Below are positions 34,456 through 46,001 of a stretch of 64,000 nucleotides of DNA, piece after piece. Position numbers and translations under genes: made by a program. The notes under the pieces were generated by a model. It was not told the origin of the DNA. It made no database searches and worked only from the letters and a program-made list of their open reading frames with translations. This DNA comes from Aldrovandia affinis. Its lineage: Eukaryota; Chordata; Actinopteri; Notacanthiformes; Halosauridae. The stretch is taken from the NCBI GenBank assembly GCA_029706075.1, contig JAINUG010000005.1, positions 7,491,001-7,555,000 of the forward strand. The letters run 5' to 3'. Every line of letters begins with the position of its first letter. The first letter of the stretch is position 1.

Positions 34456-37350
34456 TGCAATATTGAAAAAAGTGCTAAGGATTACTTTTAGCTAGCCATG
34501 TTTATTTTTTTACTTTAGCATGCATATAACAAAACTCTACCTTATTTCTCTCCAAACCTTCTCTTGTTTATTATAGATGAATTCATATAATCTTAACTGC
34601 AATAACTTGTCCCATTGAAGAGGCCTCAAGAGATGGATGAATTAAAAAGCATAGCGCGACAGAATGGACTAGCCTATAAAACACGTTTTCTGCCACACAG
34701 GATGCAGTCATAAAGTGGCAGGACTGTTGCGTTTTAATCGTCATTTGTGTCATGGCTTAAATTGTGAGCACCAGTCCCAACCACAAGATGCTATTACCAT
34801 ATAGGGTTTGGCTATAAGGAAGAATAACTGTGGCCTAGAATTATCCTTTTAATGGCAAAAAGTCTGCTTAATAATGTAAGCATAGATGCAGCGGTGATCT
34901 TCTTTCTGGAAATGACGTGTCGTACTTTAGGAGATCTTGGCCCCACAGCCAAACTCAAAAAAGGCAACAAAAAAATTGAAGAAGAATTTGATGTGTTTTT
35001 CCGATAGAAACATTCAAACAATTTATAGCCTGAAGTAGACAATACTATTCGTTACCGACGGAGTTGTATGATTTCTTGACCAGCATAACATATTACCCTG
35101 CTAGGAGTTGTTATGAAAGTACATGGGAAAATGTGTACTATTTCTTTACAATCTGTGTAGTATTTACATTATATTTGGACAGGAATGTTGTCTCGGTCTG
35201 GTTCTTTGAACACCTCTGAAGCTCAGTTGTTTCCAGCTTAACTGAAGCAAGTAAATAGGAATGCACATGTGCCGCAAGGAGACCAATTGAAATTTGCCAG
35301 ATGCTGTGTGCTAATTAGGGCCAAGTATTCCCCCGGTATCGAGTGTGTGAGAACCCATAAATGTGCCGCTGCCTGCCATGTCAGGTCTAAGTCGGGTGAA
35401 GCCCCAAGTGTTTATACTCCAAACACTGTTTGATATTTGTTTTGTAATCCATAATGTTATGGCAGAGAAGGAATCTGTCAATTTGTGGTACCAGGACATT
35501 GCATTTTCAGACAATGGTTTTGCTCTTCAGACCGACTGTGCAACCTCCTCTGTTGATCTTTTGTATGTCATCATTTGTAGCTTGCACAGGGAGCTCAATA
35601 TAGCACAAACTCAACCCCAAACTTAGAGTTTCATCTGGAACAGACATGTTTTCCCATTGTATTTTCCCATGTTTCCCAAGAGCGTATGCTTTTATGCTAT
35701 TTTTAAAAACCTATATTCATGTTTTTCTTTTTTTATAATTGTGGTGGCTATGTGCTTGTTTAATTCACACAGAGAACTGGTCTGATTCTGATACAGTAAT
35801 TTTGTCTTATTTTTTCATTTTCAGTGAAGATGGCTCCAGTTTCTGATCTCTTTGTTTTGATCCTTCCACATGAATCGCGTAGATCTGTTAAAAAATGTAA
35901 TGTGGGCGAAGGGGGAGGGGCGAGGCTGTGGTACACAGGTTAGCACCAAAACTCTGTTAGCGCTCATCTCTCTCTGGGAACCGTATCTATCATTTGTCAA
36001 GAAAACCCACCCTCTCCGTATCCCTTTCAAGGTGCTAATACAGCATGAAAGTGCCTACGTCACTGTTGGAGAGTTGTCATGTTTTCCGCTTCCCCCCAGA
36101 CCCCAAACTGAAGAAATTGTGGGAGAAGCAATGTGTATGTGTGTCTAGTTATGTTAGCAAAAACATTTGTTAACTTTATTACCTAAGTTATGATAATGTT
36201 CGATAATGAGTTGCTAGCTAACATGTTACTGTGCACCAACTAGCTAGTGCTAGCTAGATTAACGTTCATTCACTAACACTACTACCATTAGCTCAGTTAA
36301 TTGAGTGAGTCATGAAAGTGCAAATGTTAATACACTGAATATGACAATTAAATGCAATGAACACTACTAACATAGCCTATATCGTATGGCAATTCAGCAC
36401 ACTTCATTAGTTTAGGCTCATCTTTAAAAAGTTATGAGATGTTGTATAAACTAACAATAACATTGTATTTGGTTGCACTGATCCAGCTGGTTGTTGCAAT
36501 GGACATTGTTGACACTGCACTTGCAAAGGTGTCAAGCGGCTCACTGAATGCAAGCACCTCAATTGGCTAATCAAATTTTGATGAGCATTAATTTAGAATG
36601 TACAAAAAAGGGTATCCAAAGTGACATACAAGAGTACATCAAATTTTTAGAGAATCATCCCTAGAGGTATTAATCAGTAAGCTACAGTCCAATCATTGTC
36701 GTCATTGAAGTACCTGCCACAAAACTATTTACCCTAAACCACAGAAATGTACACACTGTGTATATGTAGTTACTAATATACCCATCAGCCACAGCTTAAT
36801 GATTGCAGAAATGTACCAAACTTACCCAGTTGGTATAACGGTGGTAATTACTATGTAACTTTGTGCACTTATATTTTACCATGATGGTTATTTTGACTTT
36901 GTAAAATAGAGGAGAGCTGATGCATATGCTATTTTCATTGAGGCCATTTTTTACAGTCCGTGTGATCTCACCCGAGCTGAACCATTCAGATTGAGTCTCA
37001 TCCTCTTGTCCTTTGTGCCTGCGAGTGGGTGTTGCCCCAGGCCTCACATTGATGAAACCTCTTGATTAAAAGGAGTCCGGAGCCCCCAGCTCTTGCAGGA
37101 CAGGGCAAAGCTCTCCTCCTCCGTTCCGTGGGCAGGAAGCAATGACTGAGCTGTTTCCCCGCCCCCTTTGGCAGTTGGTGTGGCTACAGAGGGCTTCAAC
37201 ATACAATTAAGTGTAATCAAGTGTCCACTGGTTCCTACTGACCATTAGCACAGGGACAGATGTGTCTGTGAGCTGCAGTATTTCTGTACCTTTCAAAACC
37301 CACAAAGCATTACACTGCGAGCTAACTGACTGCAGTTACAACATACAGAA
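34456..37350. other. Unassigned intronic stretch
   Basis: No gene is seen. CTAG-type words lie at 36205-36265. Positions 37040-37200 are GC-richer and may be single-copy. Confidence 0.4.
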
Positions 37351-37790
37351 CATCAATCAATCAATCAGTCTTTATTTTTGTGTAGCGCCATTTACAAACA
37401 GGTTGTCACACAGCGCTTCACAATTGGCATTTTCCAGAGGGAATTTAAAAAAAACAGAAAACCATTGGAGCCAATGTGGGAAACTGGAAACTTATTCCCT
37501 GACCCCTTAAAAGGCGGTCGAGATGAACTCCTGGAAAATGGTGGGATACAGAGAAAAATAAAAACAAATAGTCCTTGAGGCTCATGAGGCTTAACAGACC
37601 ACCGGAAGGGCATTCTTCGGCATCCTAAGTGTAGGGGTGGGGTGGACCTCATCCCTCCAGAGACCAGGGCAGGGATGGAACCAGCAGGGGATGGAACCAG
37701 CATCCTGCTAACACATGGCAGGGGTGGGGGTTGACTCTGGGGCAGGTGAGCTCCGGGCAGGTGCCACGAAGCCAGGGAGAAAAGAGGAAA
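37351..37790. repeat. Dispersed repeat starting with an ATCA array
   Basis: CATCAATCAATCAATCAGTC is followed by TTTATTTTTGTGTAGCGCCA and a GC-richer body with a local GGGATGGAACCAGCA duplication at about 37671-37705. The TAGCGCC-type opening after an ATCA array is seen in many fish repeats, possibly a LINE/SINE 3' end on the minus strand. The family is not certain. Confidence 0.45.
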
Positions 37791-38680
37791 GGTGCAATTA
37801 TGACTATGATAAATATCACACCAGATCAGGGGAAAGAGTAGAGTGATAACACTTTTGCACCAGCAGAAGTAATCTAGGGGGAATAGATTGTAGTTATAAT
37901 ATACATGTCGGCATCTGATGGGGAACAGCTACAACATGCATGTCAGACTACCTACAACACATGTAAAATGAAATACGTTTTGACAGTTTATCATATCGAA
38001 ATGAAATATGTTTTGTGTCGATCAGAATTCTTATAGTAAAAAACTTATTGAATAATTGAAATTATGCGTCATAAAAAGTACACACAAACATATGCAGTAT
38101 TAAAAGCAATGTAATTGAAAAGATCTGACTGTAAATGAACAAGGTACCGAATAATCCTGCACCCTGTGCGTATTACAGTTGCAAAAATGTCCTCCAAGAA
38201 AACATGGTAACAAGTGAAGCTAGCTTAAAATGGGAGGGCTGGAATGAAAAGTCATACTTGTGTGTACATTATATCACAACTGCCTTATGGCCTAACCTGG
38301 TAATGTGTAGCTGTATGGGTGTGCATGTAAACAAAAGGAAAACAATCCCTCCCCTGCAGGCTGGGTGAGGCAGGTCCAATCACAAAAATGCTAAATGAGG
38401 TAGGCGATTGATCCAGTCTATCGTGTCCCACCACCCCTCTCCTTTCATGGCGAGCCCGGTCTTCAGGCCCAGCAAAGGCTAGTGTCTCTTCTTTGTGTCT
38501 TCCTCGGTCAGTTGAAGTTCACAATTCCCCATGAGTGATACCACAACCAAAATAATAAAGGAAAAATATACAAAACAAAAATAGTGGGACCAGAAAACCT
38601 CCACTCTTGGGTGTCATTCCCAAATGGACTGCAAACTCCCAAAAAAGCAAAGCTTCTTCTAAAACCTTGAAACCACACAC
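37791..38680. other. Unassigned intronic stretch
   Basis: No gene or clear repeat is seen. Confidence 0.4.
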
Positions 38681-38990
38681 TTTCCCGCGTGGCCCAGTGG
38701 TTACAATGTCCGACGCTGGCCACGGAGACCAGGGTTCAATTTCCCATCTCGCCAGAGTCGGCTCTGGCCGGGAGCACCACCGGGGGCGGCGATTGGCTGT
38801 CCGTCCCAGGGAGGGGGGAGGGAAGCCAACATGAGATTCACTGCGCATAAGAGTGGCCCTGCAGTATACCAGGTTACGGTTGATACTTGGGCGAGTGCCG
38901 TCTCGGAAGAGGCGCCAGGTCGCATGTCACTACTGGTTGCAGGACTACGGCAGTGAACTCACATAATAACTCACTAATAATAATTAGGTG
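38681..38990 (+). mobile_element. tRNA-derived SINE, family A, 3' truncated
   Basis: The head TTTCCCGCGTGGCCCAGTGG and B-box-like GGTTCAATTTCC are followed by CTGGCCGGGAGCACCACCGG and GGCGGCGATTGGCTGTCC. The conserved tail is missing, and no duplication is visible. Confidence 0.8.
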
Positions 38991-39108
38991 CCACTGGTCC
39001 TGCTCAAGTCTCACACCAGAAAAATGGCGTCATTCTCTCCATCCACACACCCGTATCCGGGTCTTGAATACGCCTTCTAAAACCCCAGGAAAGGAACTGC
39101 CCCAGCTA

Positions 39109-40497
39109 TAGTACCCCTTTAAAGTCTTGTCTCAAAAATTCCACCTTTTGTTTGCATATTAAATATTTTTTGACATACAACCTGAAAAAAGCATTAATTA
39201 AATCACCTTTAAAGCTAATTGGCCTATTAAATATTATTTTCCCATGTTTATTCCCCGGCCACATTTTACCCTGCAACTCCCAAGTGAAAAAAGCATTAAT
39301 TAAATCACCTTCCAGATCACACACCTTGGCCTGCACTTCTGTTCAATTGTAGTGATTCTGATTACTTCAGAATCAAATTGGCTGTTCCTAGAGGATTCCA
39401 TTGCTGGGTAGTGCATTTCAGAGTAAACAATCCACCATGACCAACAAGGAGCTTTCAGAAGAACTTGGGGATAAAGTTGTGGAAAGGCACATATCAGCCA
39501 CCAAGAGGCCTATGGCAACTATGAAAGAGCTACAGGAATTTATGGCAACGAGTGGTCAATGTGTGCATGTGTCAACAATACAGAAAACTGTCCACAATTC
39601 CAGTCTGTATGGTATGGTGGCAAGAAGCCACTACTCAAAAAATCCCACATTTAGACCCGTTTGAGGTATGCAAAAAAACACTGGAGATTTTGAAGCCATG
39701 TGTTGTGGTCAAATTAAACCAAGCAAAATGGTTTTCACAAAATGGCAAAAACCCAATACAGCACATCACCCAAAGAACACTGTCCCTACTGTAAAGCATG
39801 GTGGTGGCAGCATTCTGTTATCGGGATGTTTCTCATCAGCAAGGACTGGGGCACTTATCAAGATAAAGAAGGGAAAATAGATGGAGCAAAATACGGAAAA
39901 ATTAGCGCGGAAAATCTGCTCCCAAGTTGAAATTGGGAAGGAGGTTCACCTTTCAGCATGACAACAACCCAAAGCACACAGCTGAAACAACAATGGAGTG
40001 GCTAAAAAACAAAAAGGTGAATGTTCTTCAGTGGTTAAGTCAGAGCCCTGACCTAAATCCTATTGAAAACCTGTGGAATAACTTGAAGAGCACAGTCCAT
40101 CGACAGTCCCCACGCAAGCTGACTGAGCTTGAACAGTTCTGTAGGAAGAATGCTTTCCCCAATCTAGGTGTGCAAAGCTGGTAGAGGCATATCCAAACAG
40201 ACTCATGGCTGTAATTCAAGCAAAGAGTGGTACCAAGTAACAACTCAGCAGGGTGTATAATTGTCATTCCAACTTATTCTAGTTTTTATTTTATTTTTGA
40301 TTAATGTTCAGAAATTTTGAGAATTATTTTTCAGTTGGAAGTTGTATGGTAAAATGTGTAAATAAAGGTGGAAAAACTGATTTAATGTTTTAATTTTAGG
40401 CTGTAAGCCAACAAAAGGTGAAAGTTTTGAGACAGGTGCAGACTTTAAAGGGGCACTGTAAAGTTTTGAGACAGGTGCAGACTTTAAAGGGGCACTG
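39109..40497 (+). mobile_element. Tc1/mariner element with duplicated right terminus
   Basis: The left end TAGTACCCCTTTAAAGTCTT and the right end, complement of GACTTTAAAGGGGCACTG, are inverted repeats next to TA (39107-39108 and 40498-40499). The last 39 bp occur twice in perfect tandem (40422-40460 and 40461-40499). A 27-bp direct repeat (39183-39209 and 39285-39311) lies near the left end. It carries a broken transposase. Confidence 0.85.
39437..40184 (+). pseudogene. Tc1 transposase pseudogene
   Basis: Four frames must be joined to read through: an N-terminal helix-turn-helix part (39437-39664), a middle part with [17 protein letters not shown] (about 39783-39835), then [17 protein letters not shown] (about 39953-40005) and [15 protein letters not shown] (about 40043-40090). 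The last two carry the second Asp and the Glu of the D,D34E triad at normal spacing. The segment expected to hold the first Asp is degraded. Confidence 0.85.
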
Positions 40498-40499
40498 TA

Positions 40500-41980
40500 T
40501 GTCATGGATGGACATAGCATGGAGAAAGTGTACCAAAGCAAAGATGTACGTGTTCCTACTACCTGTTCCTGTATAATTTAAACACCCTTTGAATTATAAT
40601 GATCCATGACTTGCCCTGTAGGTGTCCTAACTCCTACAGCCTGTGTACTAACACACTGTGAGACATATCGAGAAGAGGAGTGGGAGTGTTTATGCACTCT
40701 CTCCTATCAGTAAATTATGTACAGATCTCTCTCAAAGTCTTTCCTGCTCGGGGGAATACACTGTGCAGAACAGGAAGTGAAAGGAGATCCCACTGCTGCA
40801 CCCCCTACCCCCCACAATTCTTTCAGCTTTTTGAATGGAGCTTGGCACACTGTGATGGCGAGGGTCGTGGTCTGCCATGACCTTGGGCCTGTGTGTTGAA
40901 TGTTGTTATTATTAGTGTGCCGTGCCCCCTGAGCCCTCACGCCAGAGGAAACGGCAGGTCCCGGAGTGGCAGCGTGGGGGAGACGCTAGCAGGCCCCCGG
41001 TGCTCTCCTTCCCCGGGGGGCCGCAGCACGGAGGGGGGGAATTCACACACTCAAACCGTACCCCATCTCACACACAGGCATACAGATGCATTGAAGCTTT
41101 CCATTTGTATTTGAGCCTTAAGTCCTAAAACTCCAGTGTCAGACCCTAATTTCCCCACCTGCTGCACTGTTCTATCTACAGCTGTACGCCCTGCTCATAC
41201 TTGCACTTTTGCAAGCTTATAATTGAAGCAATTTGTGCCATTTTACATATGTCAGTGCTCTTTGTGAAACTTGGGCTGCCCATGTGTTCAGAGGAGAGTT
41301 ATCAGGTTTTGAGAGGCATGTGTTCATATTTGATCTGTTTCAGTAATGCACATTCATTGTACTCATTGTAGAGGCTGAGTGTGAGAATGTGCGTTTCTAA
41401 ATGGAGCCTGCCTTTAGAGGCTGAGTGTGAGAGTGTGTGTCTGCGTTTATGCCACTGCATTCATTCTTTCTATTCTTCTGGGATCTGAGAGGGGGGGTCA
41501 GCTGGGGGCTATGCAAATAAGTTTGGAAATTGCATCTGGCCTTTGACTGTCCCCGTAATTATGTGCCTCTCACAGTATTTTGCTTGGCAGCGGACGCAGC
41601 TTAACCCCAGCAAGCTGTAGGCCTGGGGCTCTGCCTCCCACCGACCATGGCCCTTGCAAAGCGTGGTGGGCTACTGCTAACCGCCAGCGCTCCTGTCAGG
41701 AAGGGGAGAGTGGGTCTGGGGGTGGGCAGTGTAACAGTGAACCGCAGGCTGGAGATGGTGAAGTTGCACAATCTCCCTCCACTTGGGCATACAGTGTCGC
41801 GTTTTGGCAATGGTGGTCTGATCATGGTCTCTTTATGGTTGTACACTCCCAGGCCACTCAGGTAAATTGATTGAATCGGTTCAATTAGCAATTACTGAAG
41901 TTGACCCTTTTTTTTACGGTGGCTTAGTGACTGAGCTTGAACAGTGGCCATATTCCATGTTACATTTTTAAAAATAATAA
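40500..41980. other. Unassigned stretch, GC-rich around 40.7-41.05 kb and 41.6-41.75 kb
   Basis: Single-copy-looking GC-rich DNA with several CpGs near 40920-41040. Open frames on both strands are GC artefacts with no recognised domain. It may be regulatory. Confidence 0.4.
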
Positions 41981-42340
41981 TACGCAGTGGTCTAACGCAC
42001 CACGCTCCGGAGTGAAGTGCGCTGCACGTCAGGGACGTGGTTCGAAACCCGCGTCTCTACCAGACCGGCCCTGGTTGTCAGCCCGATCGGAGGCGGCATT
42101 TGGGTGTCCGCCTCCGGGGGGGGGGGAGGGAGAGCCGGCACGAGTTCTTCGAGGAGAAGGTTAAGGAGTCCGTGGAAGATTTCCCGTCTGGAAAGATCAA
42201 CTCAATCCCGGAGAACGGGCGACGGACTCGTGAGGGTGGGGAAATGAAGTAAATAGAGGGTTTAATTGGCAACCAAATTGGGAGAAAAACGGTGAAAAAA
42301 TCTGAAATAAATTTTTAATTAAAAAAAAATAATAATAATT
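41981..42340 (+). mobile_element. tRNA-derived SINE, family B
   Basis: The head CGCAGTGGTCTAACGCACCA and B-box region GTGGTTCGAAACCC are followed by a body with CGGAGGCGGCATTTGGGTGT. The tail is TTGGCAACCAAATTGGGAG, followed by an A-rich end. It faces another family B copy tail to tail. Confidence 0.85.
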
Positions 42341-42664
42341 GTTTCAGATTTTTCCTGTTTTTCTCCCAGTTTAGTAGCCAATTATGCCTTCTATTTATGT
42401 CGATTCACCCTCCCCCACAAACTCAATGCCTGTCCTCTGGGTGAAGCCTAATTCCCTGAGGCCAGCGATGATCCACCTCCTCCGAGATGGAGGCTCACCC
42501 TCCCCCTCCTCCTGGGGCGGACAACCAAATGCCGCCCCCAATCAGGGCTCCCAGTCAGGGCCGGTCTGGCACAGTTGGGTTTTGAACCGTGACCGCAATA
42601 GGCAGCTCACCCTCCCAAAGCACCAGTCAATGTGAGTGTGTTAGGGCCTAAGCTAGCGAGGCCC
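42341..42664 (-). mobile_element. tRNA-derived SINE, family B, inverted partner
   Basis: On the minus strand it has a decayed head, GGTTCAAAACCC, GGGGGCGGCATTTGGTTGTC, and the tail TTGGCTACTAAACTGGGAG. It lies directly against the tail of 41981-42340, so the two can pair over about 300 bases in a transcript. Confidence 0.8.
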
Positions 42665-43779
42665 CTATGTCACATTTTTAGAATCAATTCATCGGTTGAA
42701 TACAGTGTAGACCTTGACCAAGATGAACGTATAACTAAACCACTGGTGAATTGTACTATCAAAGGTGAACTAGGGATGATTATTTAGCTATTAGGAATTC
42801 ACATGGTTAATGTCTGACCTATTGAATTTATGGAAGACACCAGGTGTACCAAGTGAATGGGCCTATAGTCATGACTTGTCGTTCCAAATTTGAAGAGAAA
42901 AAATTGGATATAAAAGTTATTGAAAAAATCTTGTCACCCCTTTTTATCAGAAAGTCCCAATTTGAAGAGCTTCCATGCAGGTTTACACGTTGCTCAGCTG
43001 TGATATTGCAAATCATATTTCAGCATAAAATAGCCTAGTGTTACAGTCAAGTGAAGTTATACTTTATTATCCCTTATAGGGAAATTTGCTCTGTTAATTA
43101 CATGCCATACAGTACAAAGGTATTGTGCACTTAAGATCTACCAAGAGATCCTGATTTTTGTAAAGAAAAAAAAAGGGGGGGGGGGGACAGCAGCAGATGT
43201 GTAATCAGGGTCTCACTCTGACTCTTCCTGGGCGGAAGGCCTCCCTTCTTATCACGCCCACCCGTCACATGTCGAACTAGAGCTGACTGGACACTCAGGA
43301 CCTTCTCAGCACACCGGCCACCTCTTTATTTTATCATTTGAGGCCACAGGTGCCCATGGGCAATCATGAATCCTGAACAAAAGGAACACACACACATTCA
43401 GACTGTTGGTGGTGGCTTGCCTTATGTTAAATTTATTTATAATATAATATATTTACAGTATCCTTTTTCTGTAGCCCTTACATTATATTGGCTTAGATTT
43501 GATTACATTCTATACGCTATGCTTAACACTACACGTATACATACAATATGTTGTTTTTGTTGTAAGAATGATGATGAAACATCTGTTTTTGTCCTCTCGA
43601 GTTTGAGACTGGCACTTAGTGGAAAGTGTATGCAGGCTGGCAGTGGGGATGGCGATGTGTGGATATATACACAGTTTCCCCTCCCCCTGCTGTTCTCTGC
43701 ACTGGGAACACTCAGATCCACATTGGCCTCCTCAGAGTGGGGCTAAAAGCAGGCCCCAGAGTGGAGCCCCCCGCTGCTG
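42665..43779. other. Unassigned stretch
   Basis: GAAGTTATACTTTATTATCC at about 43053 resembles a LINE 3' end. A run of 8-9 A followed by 12 G lies at 43166-43186. Nothing else is assigned. Confidence 0.4.
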
Positions 43780-44110
43780 TTTCCCCTCAGGCTCTGATTG
43801 GGCCATGATGAAAGGATCGAGGGGGGATGGGGGTGCGATAGGGTTAAGCCGCCGCTTGGAGGAGGCCTGCTCTATGTCCAGGCTGTTGGCGGCCGCGGCG
43901 GTGTGTCGTTAAGCTGCCTCAATGCCTCCACTGGGCTCTGCTCGCAGCCTGATTCTCCCAGCGAGATCACAGGCTCTCTGCCTCTCCCCCTCACGAGCCG
44001 CACTCCCCACATCCTCCCTCGCTGATTACCGCCACCGCCGCTCCTCGCCCTCCTACCGCCGTCCACCGCAGTCCTCGCCGCATCCCTCCCATTCCCCGGC
44101 GGGGTCTCAT
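43780..44110. promoter_or_regulatory. CpG-rich intragenic block
   Basis: CpG is dense from 43845 (GCCGCCGCTTGG) to 44105 (CCCCGGCGGGG). I count about sixteen CpGs in 43960-44105, in contrast with the AT-rich surroundings. It lies about 1.9 kb upstream of METAP1D exon 2. It could be an orphan CpG island, an alternative promoter or an enhancer. No exon is recognised. Confidence 0.45.
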
Positions 44111-44184
44111 TTAAACAAGCAGCAGGAAGGGAGAAGGGTTTCTCACACAGCGCCTGCGTTGATTAGCTCCACAACTCCAGCAGT

Positions 44185-44416
44185 TTTCCTGTTCCAAACA
44201 CCTGGAGTATACCCAACTGCAGTTTCCTGTTCCAAACACCTGGAGTATACCCAACTGCAGTTTCCTGTTCCAAACACCTGGAGTATACCCAACTGCAGTT
44301 TCCTGTTCCAAACACCTGGAGTATACCCAACTGCAGTTTCCTGTTCCAAACACCTGGAGTATACCCAACTGCAGTTTCCTGTTCCAAACACCTGGAGTAT
44401 ACCCAACTGCAGTTTC
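44185..44416. repeat. 38-bp minisatellite, six perfect copies
   Basis: The unit (TTCCTGTTCCAAACACCTGG to AGTATACCCAACTGCAGT) repeats with a period of 38 bp starting at 44191, 44229, 44267, 44305, 44343 and 44381. No variant base is seen. Because 38 is not a multiple of 3 and the unit lacks stops, several frames stay open on both strands. These are not genes. Confidence 0.97.
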
Positions 44417-44417
44417 A

Positions 44418-45074
44418 TAAAAAAGCAACTGGTAGTTTGAAGCCACTATAAATCAGAGGTATACTGATATCTCTGTCCCAATATATAATAGTTTATTAAT
44501 CAGTAATTTATATGCTGCATTTTTTATGAGTTTAGTATTTTGTTTATTGTAATGATGTCCTCAGGATCAGGATGTATATTTGCTATGAACAGTCATTTTA
44601 GTTATCTTCTGTAATTGGTTAAAAACAGTGCAGCGATGTAGGTATTAAAAGGTATATGAACATATTCTGTGATATGAGATGAACATGCATCACAGTGTAG
44701 TACACGGATGTCTTCAAGTCTGTTGTGAAAAGCACATAATTTCCAAATGATTACAAAAGGAAATGTAATCCTCAGGCATGAGACAAAATGTGTTTATAAC
44801 AATTCTCCATTTTGTACACACACAGGTTTGTCCACCTTTTTGTAGTTCTAGGTGTAAGGTTCTGCCCACCCCTTCCAGTGTGTATGAACTGTGAAATTTG
44901 TACCAGTACCAATTATAATTGGTTGAATACTTTTAATCTGTACTGTTGTGCCTGGATTTCATGTAAAGATTTTGAATGGCAGTACCTGGGTGTGTTCTCT
45001 GTGTATGAAATTGTACTCATTATAATACAGTTCCAAAACTTTAGAGCAGCATTTTATGGGATATAGATAAAGAA
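44418..45074. other. Unassigned intronic stretch
   Basis: AT-rich sequence with no gene or repeat that I recognise. Confidence 0.4.
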
Positions 45075-45085
45075 AATAATGAACA

Positions 45086-45477
45086 GGGGCTGGCGGATAG
45101 CGTAGCGGTCTAACGCACCACACTTTGGCTGGTCCGGTGTGGTGTGCGCTGCCTTTCTGGGACGCAGTTCGAAACCCGCGTTTCTACCAGACCGGCCCTG
45201 GTCGTCAGCTCTGATCGGAGGCGGCGTTTGGCTGTCCACCTCCGGGGAGGGGGAGGGTAAGCCGGCACGAGTCCGTCGAGGAGCAGGAGAAAAGGCGTCC
45301 GTGGTAGATTTCCGTCTCGGAAGAGGCGGATAAAAATCGGCCCGGAAATAGTGTCTCGCCCCAGAGGACGGGCGGCGGACTCGTGAGGGAGGGTGAATTG
45401 AGATAAATAGAGGATATAATTGGCAACCAAACTGGGAGAAAAAATTGGGGAAAATTAGAGGAGAAAAAAAAAATAAT
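45086..45477 (+). mobile_element. tRNA-derived SINE, family B, full length
   Basis: The head GGCTGGCGGATAGCGTAGCG precedes GTCTAACGCACCACAC, the B box CAGTTCGAAACCC, body GGCGGCGTTTGGCTGTCC and tail TTGGCAACCAAACTGGGAG. The target duplication AATAATGAACA is perfect (45075-45085 and 45478-45488), so this copy is young. Confidence 0.93.
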
Positions 45478-45488
45478 AATAATGAACA

Positions 45489-46001
45489 AATGGTGTTAAG
45501 TAAAGTTTGTCATGCTGTTTTCCAAAGGACAAACTATAGCTCTAGGGATACAAGACGCACCATTATAATGTTGACTCACAGCCTAAAACATTCTCACAGA
45601 TGTTAAAAGCAGGTTTTGCTGCCTAAGATGGATTTACGTTGTCTTTATATATACACACGCATGCACGCTTGCTGTCCTTTGGCATGGATTCATGAGAACA
45701 CTTCTGGAGGCATTTAATAAAGGGGGAGCTTATTTGTTTTTGCAACTCAATTCTGAGGCACACGACTGAGGTGAACACATGCAAAGTTTATCTCAGGTGT
45801 GGGAGTGTGTTAGCTGTGGGGCTGCTTTGCCCTGGGCTGGAATGGTCTAATGTGAAAGGGCCTATACAGGTTAGGACCTTCCTCATAACCTCACTGACGC
45901 TGGATTTTTGTGTGATGGGAATTGCTGGCTGGTAGGTTCGGCAGCGTAGACCTGGGGTCTGTTGGTAACTTAAAGTGTCCCTCCTGTTGTCTGTGCTGCA
46001 G
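45489..46001. other. METAP1D: End of METAP1D intron 1
   Basis: Unique-looking sequence ends in the acceptor TGTGCTGCAG. No repeat is recognised. Confidence 0.5.

Larger units (their letters stand above)
7628..46001 (+). other. METAP1D: METAP1D intron 1 (38.4 kb)
   Basis: This very long first intron runs from a GTAAGA donor to a CTGCAG acceptor. Most identifiable content is transposon sequence, listed separately. No exon with homology to a known protein was recognised inside it. Open frames there are fragments of LINEs and Tc1 elements or chance. Confidence 0.85.

Noticed and set aside
44185-44416. CRISPR-like regular repeats
   Set aside because: The units are contiguous with no spacers, in a vertebrate intron. 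It is a minisatellite.
43922-44446. 172-codon + strand frame and 74-111-codon minus frames with repeated peptides
   Set aside because: They come from the stop-free 38-bp minisatellite. The repeat shifts frame each unit and no protein domain is present.
25998-45477. tRNA-like A and B boxes at several places
   Set aside because: Each belongs to a SINE with body, tail and target duplication. None folds into an intact tRNA with both acceptor arms, as far as can be read.
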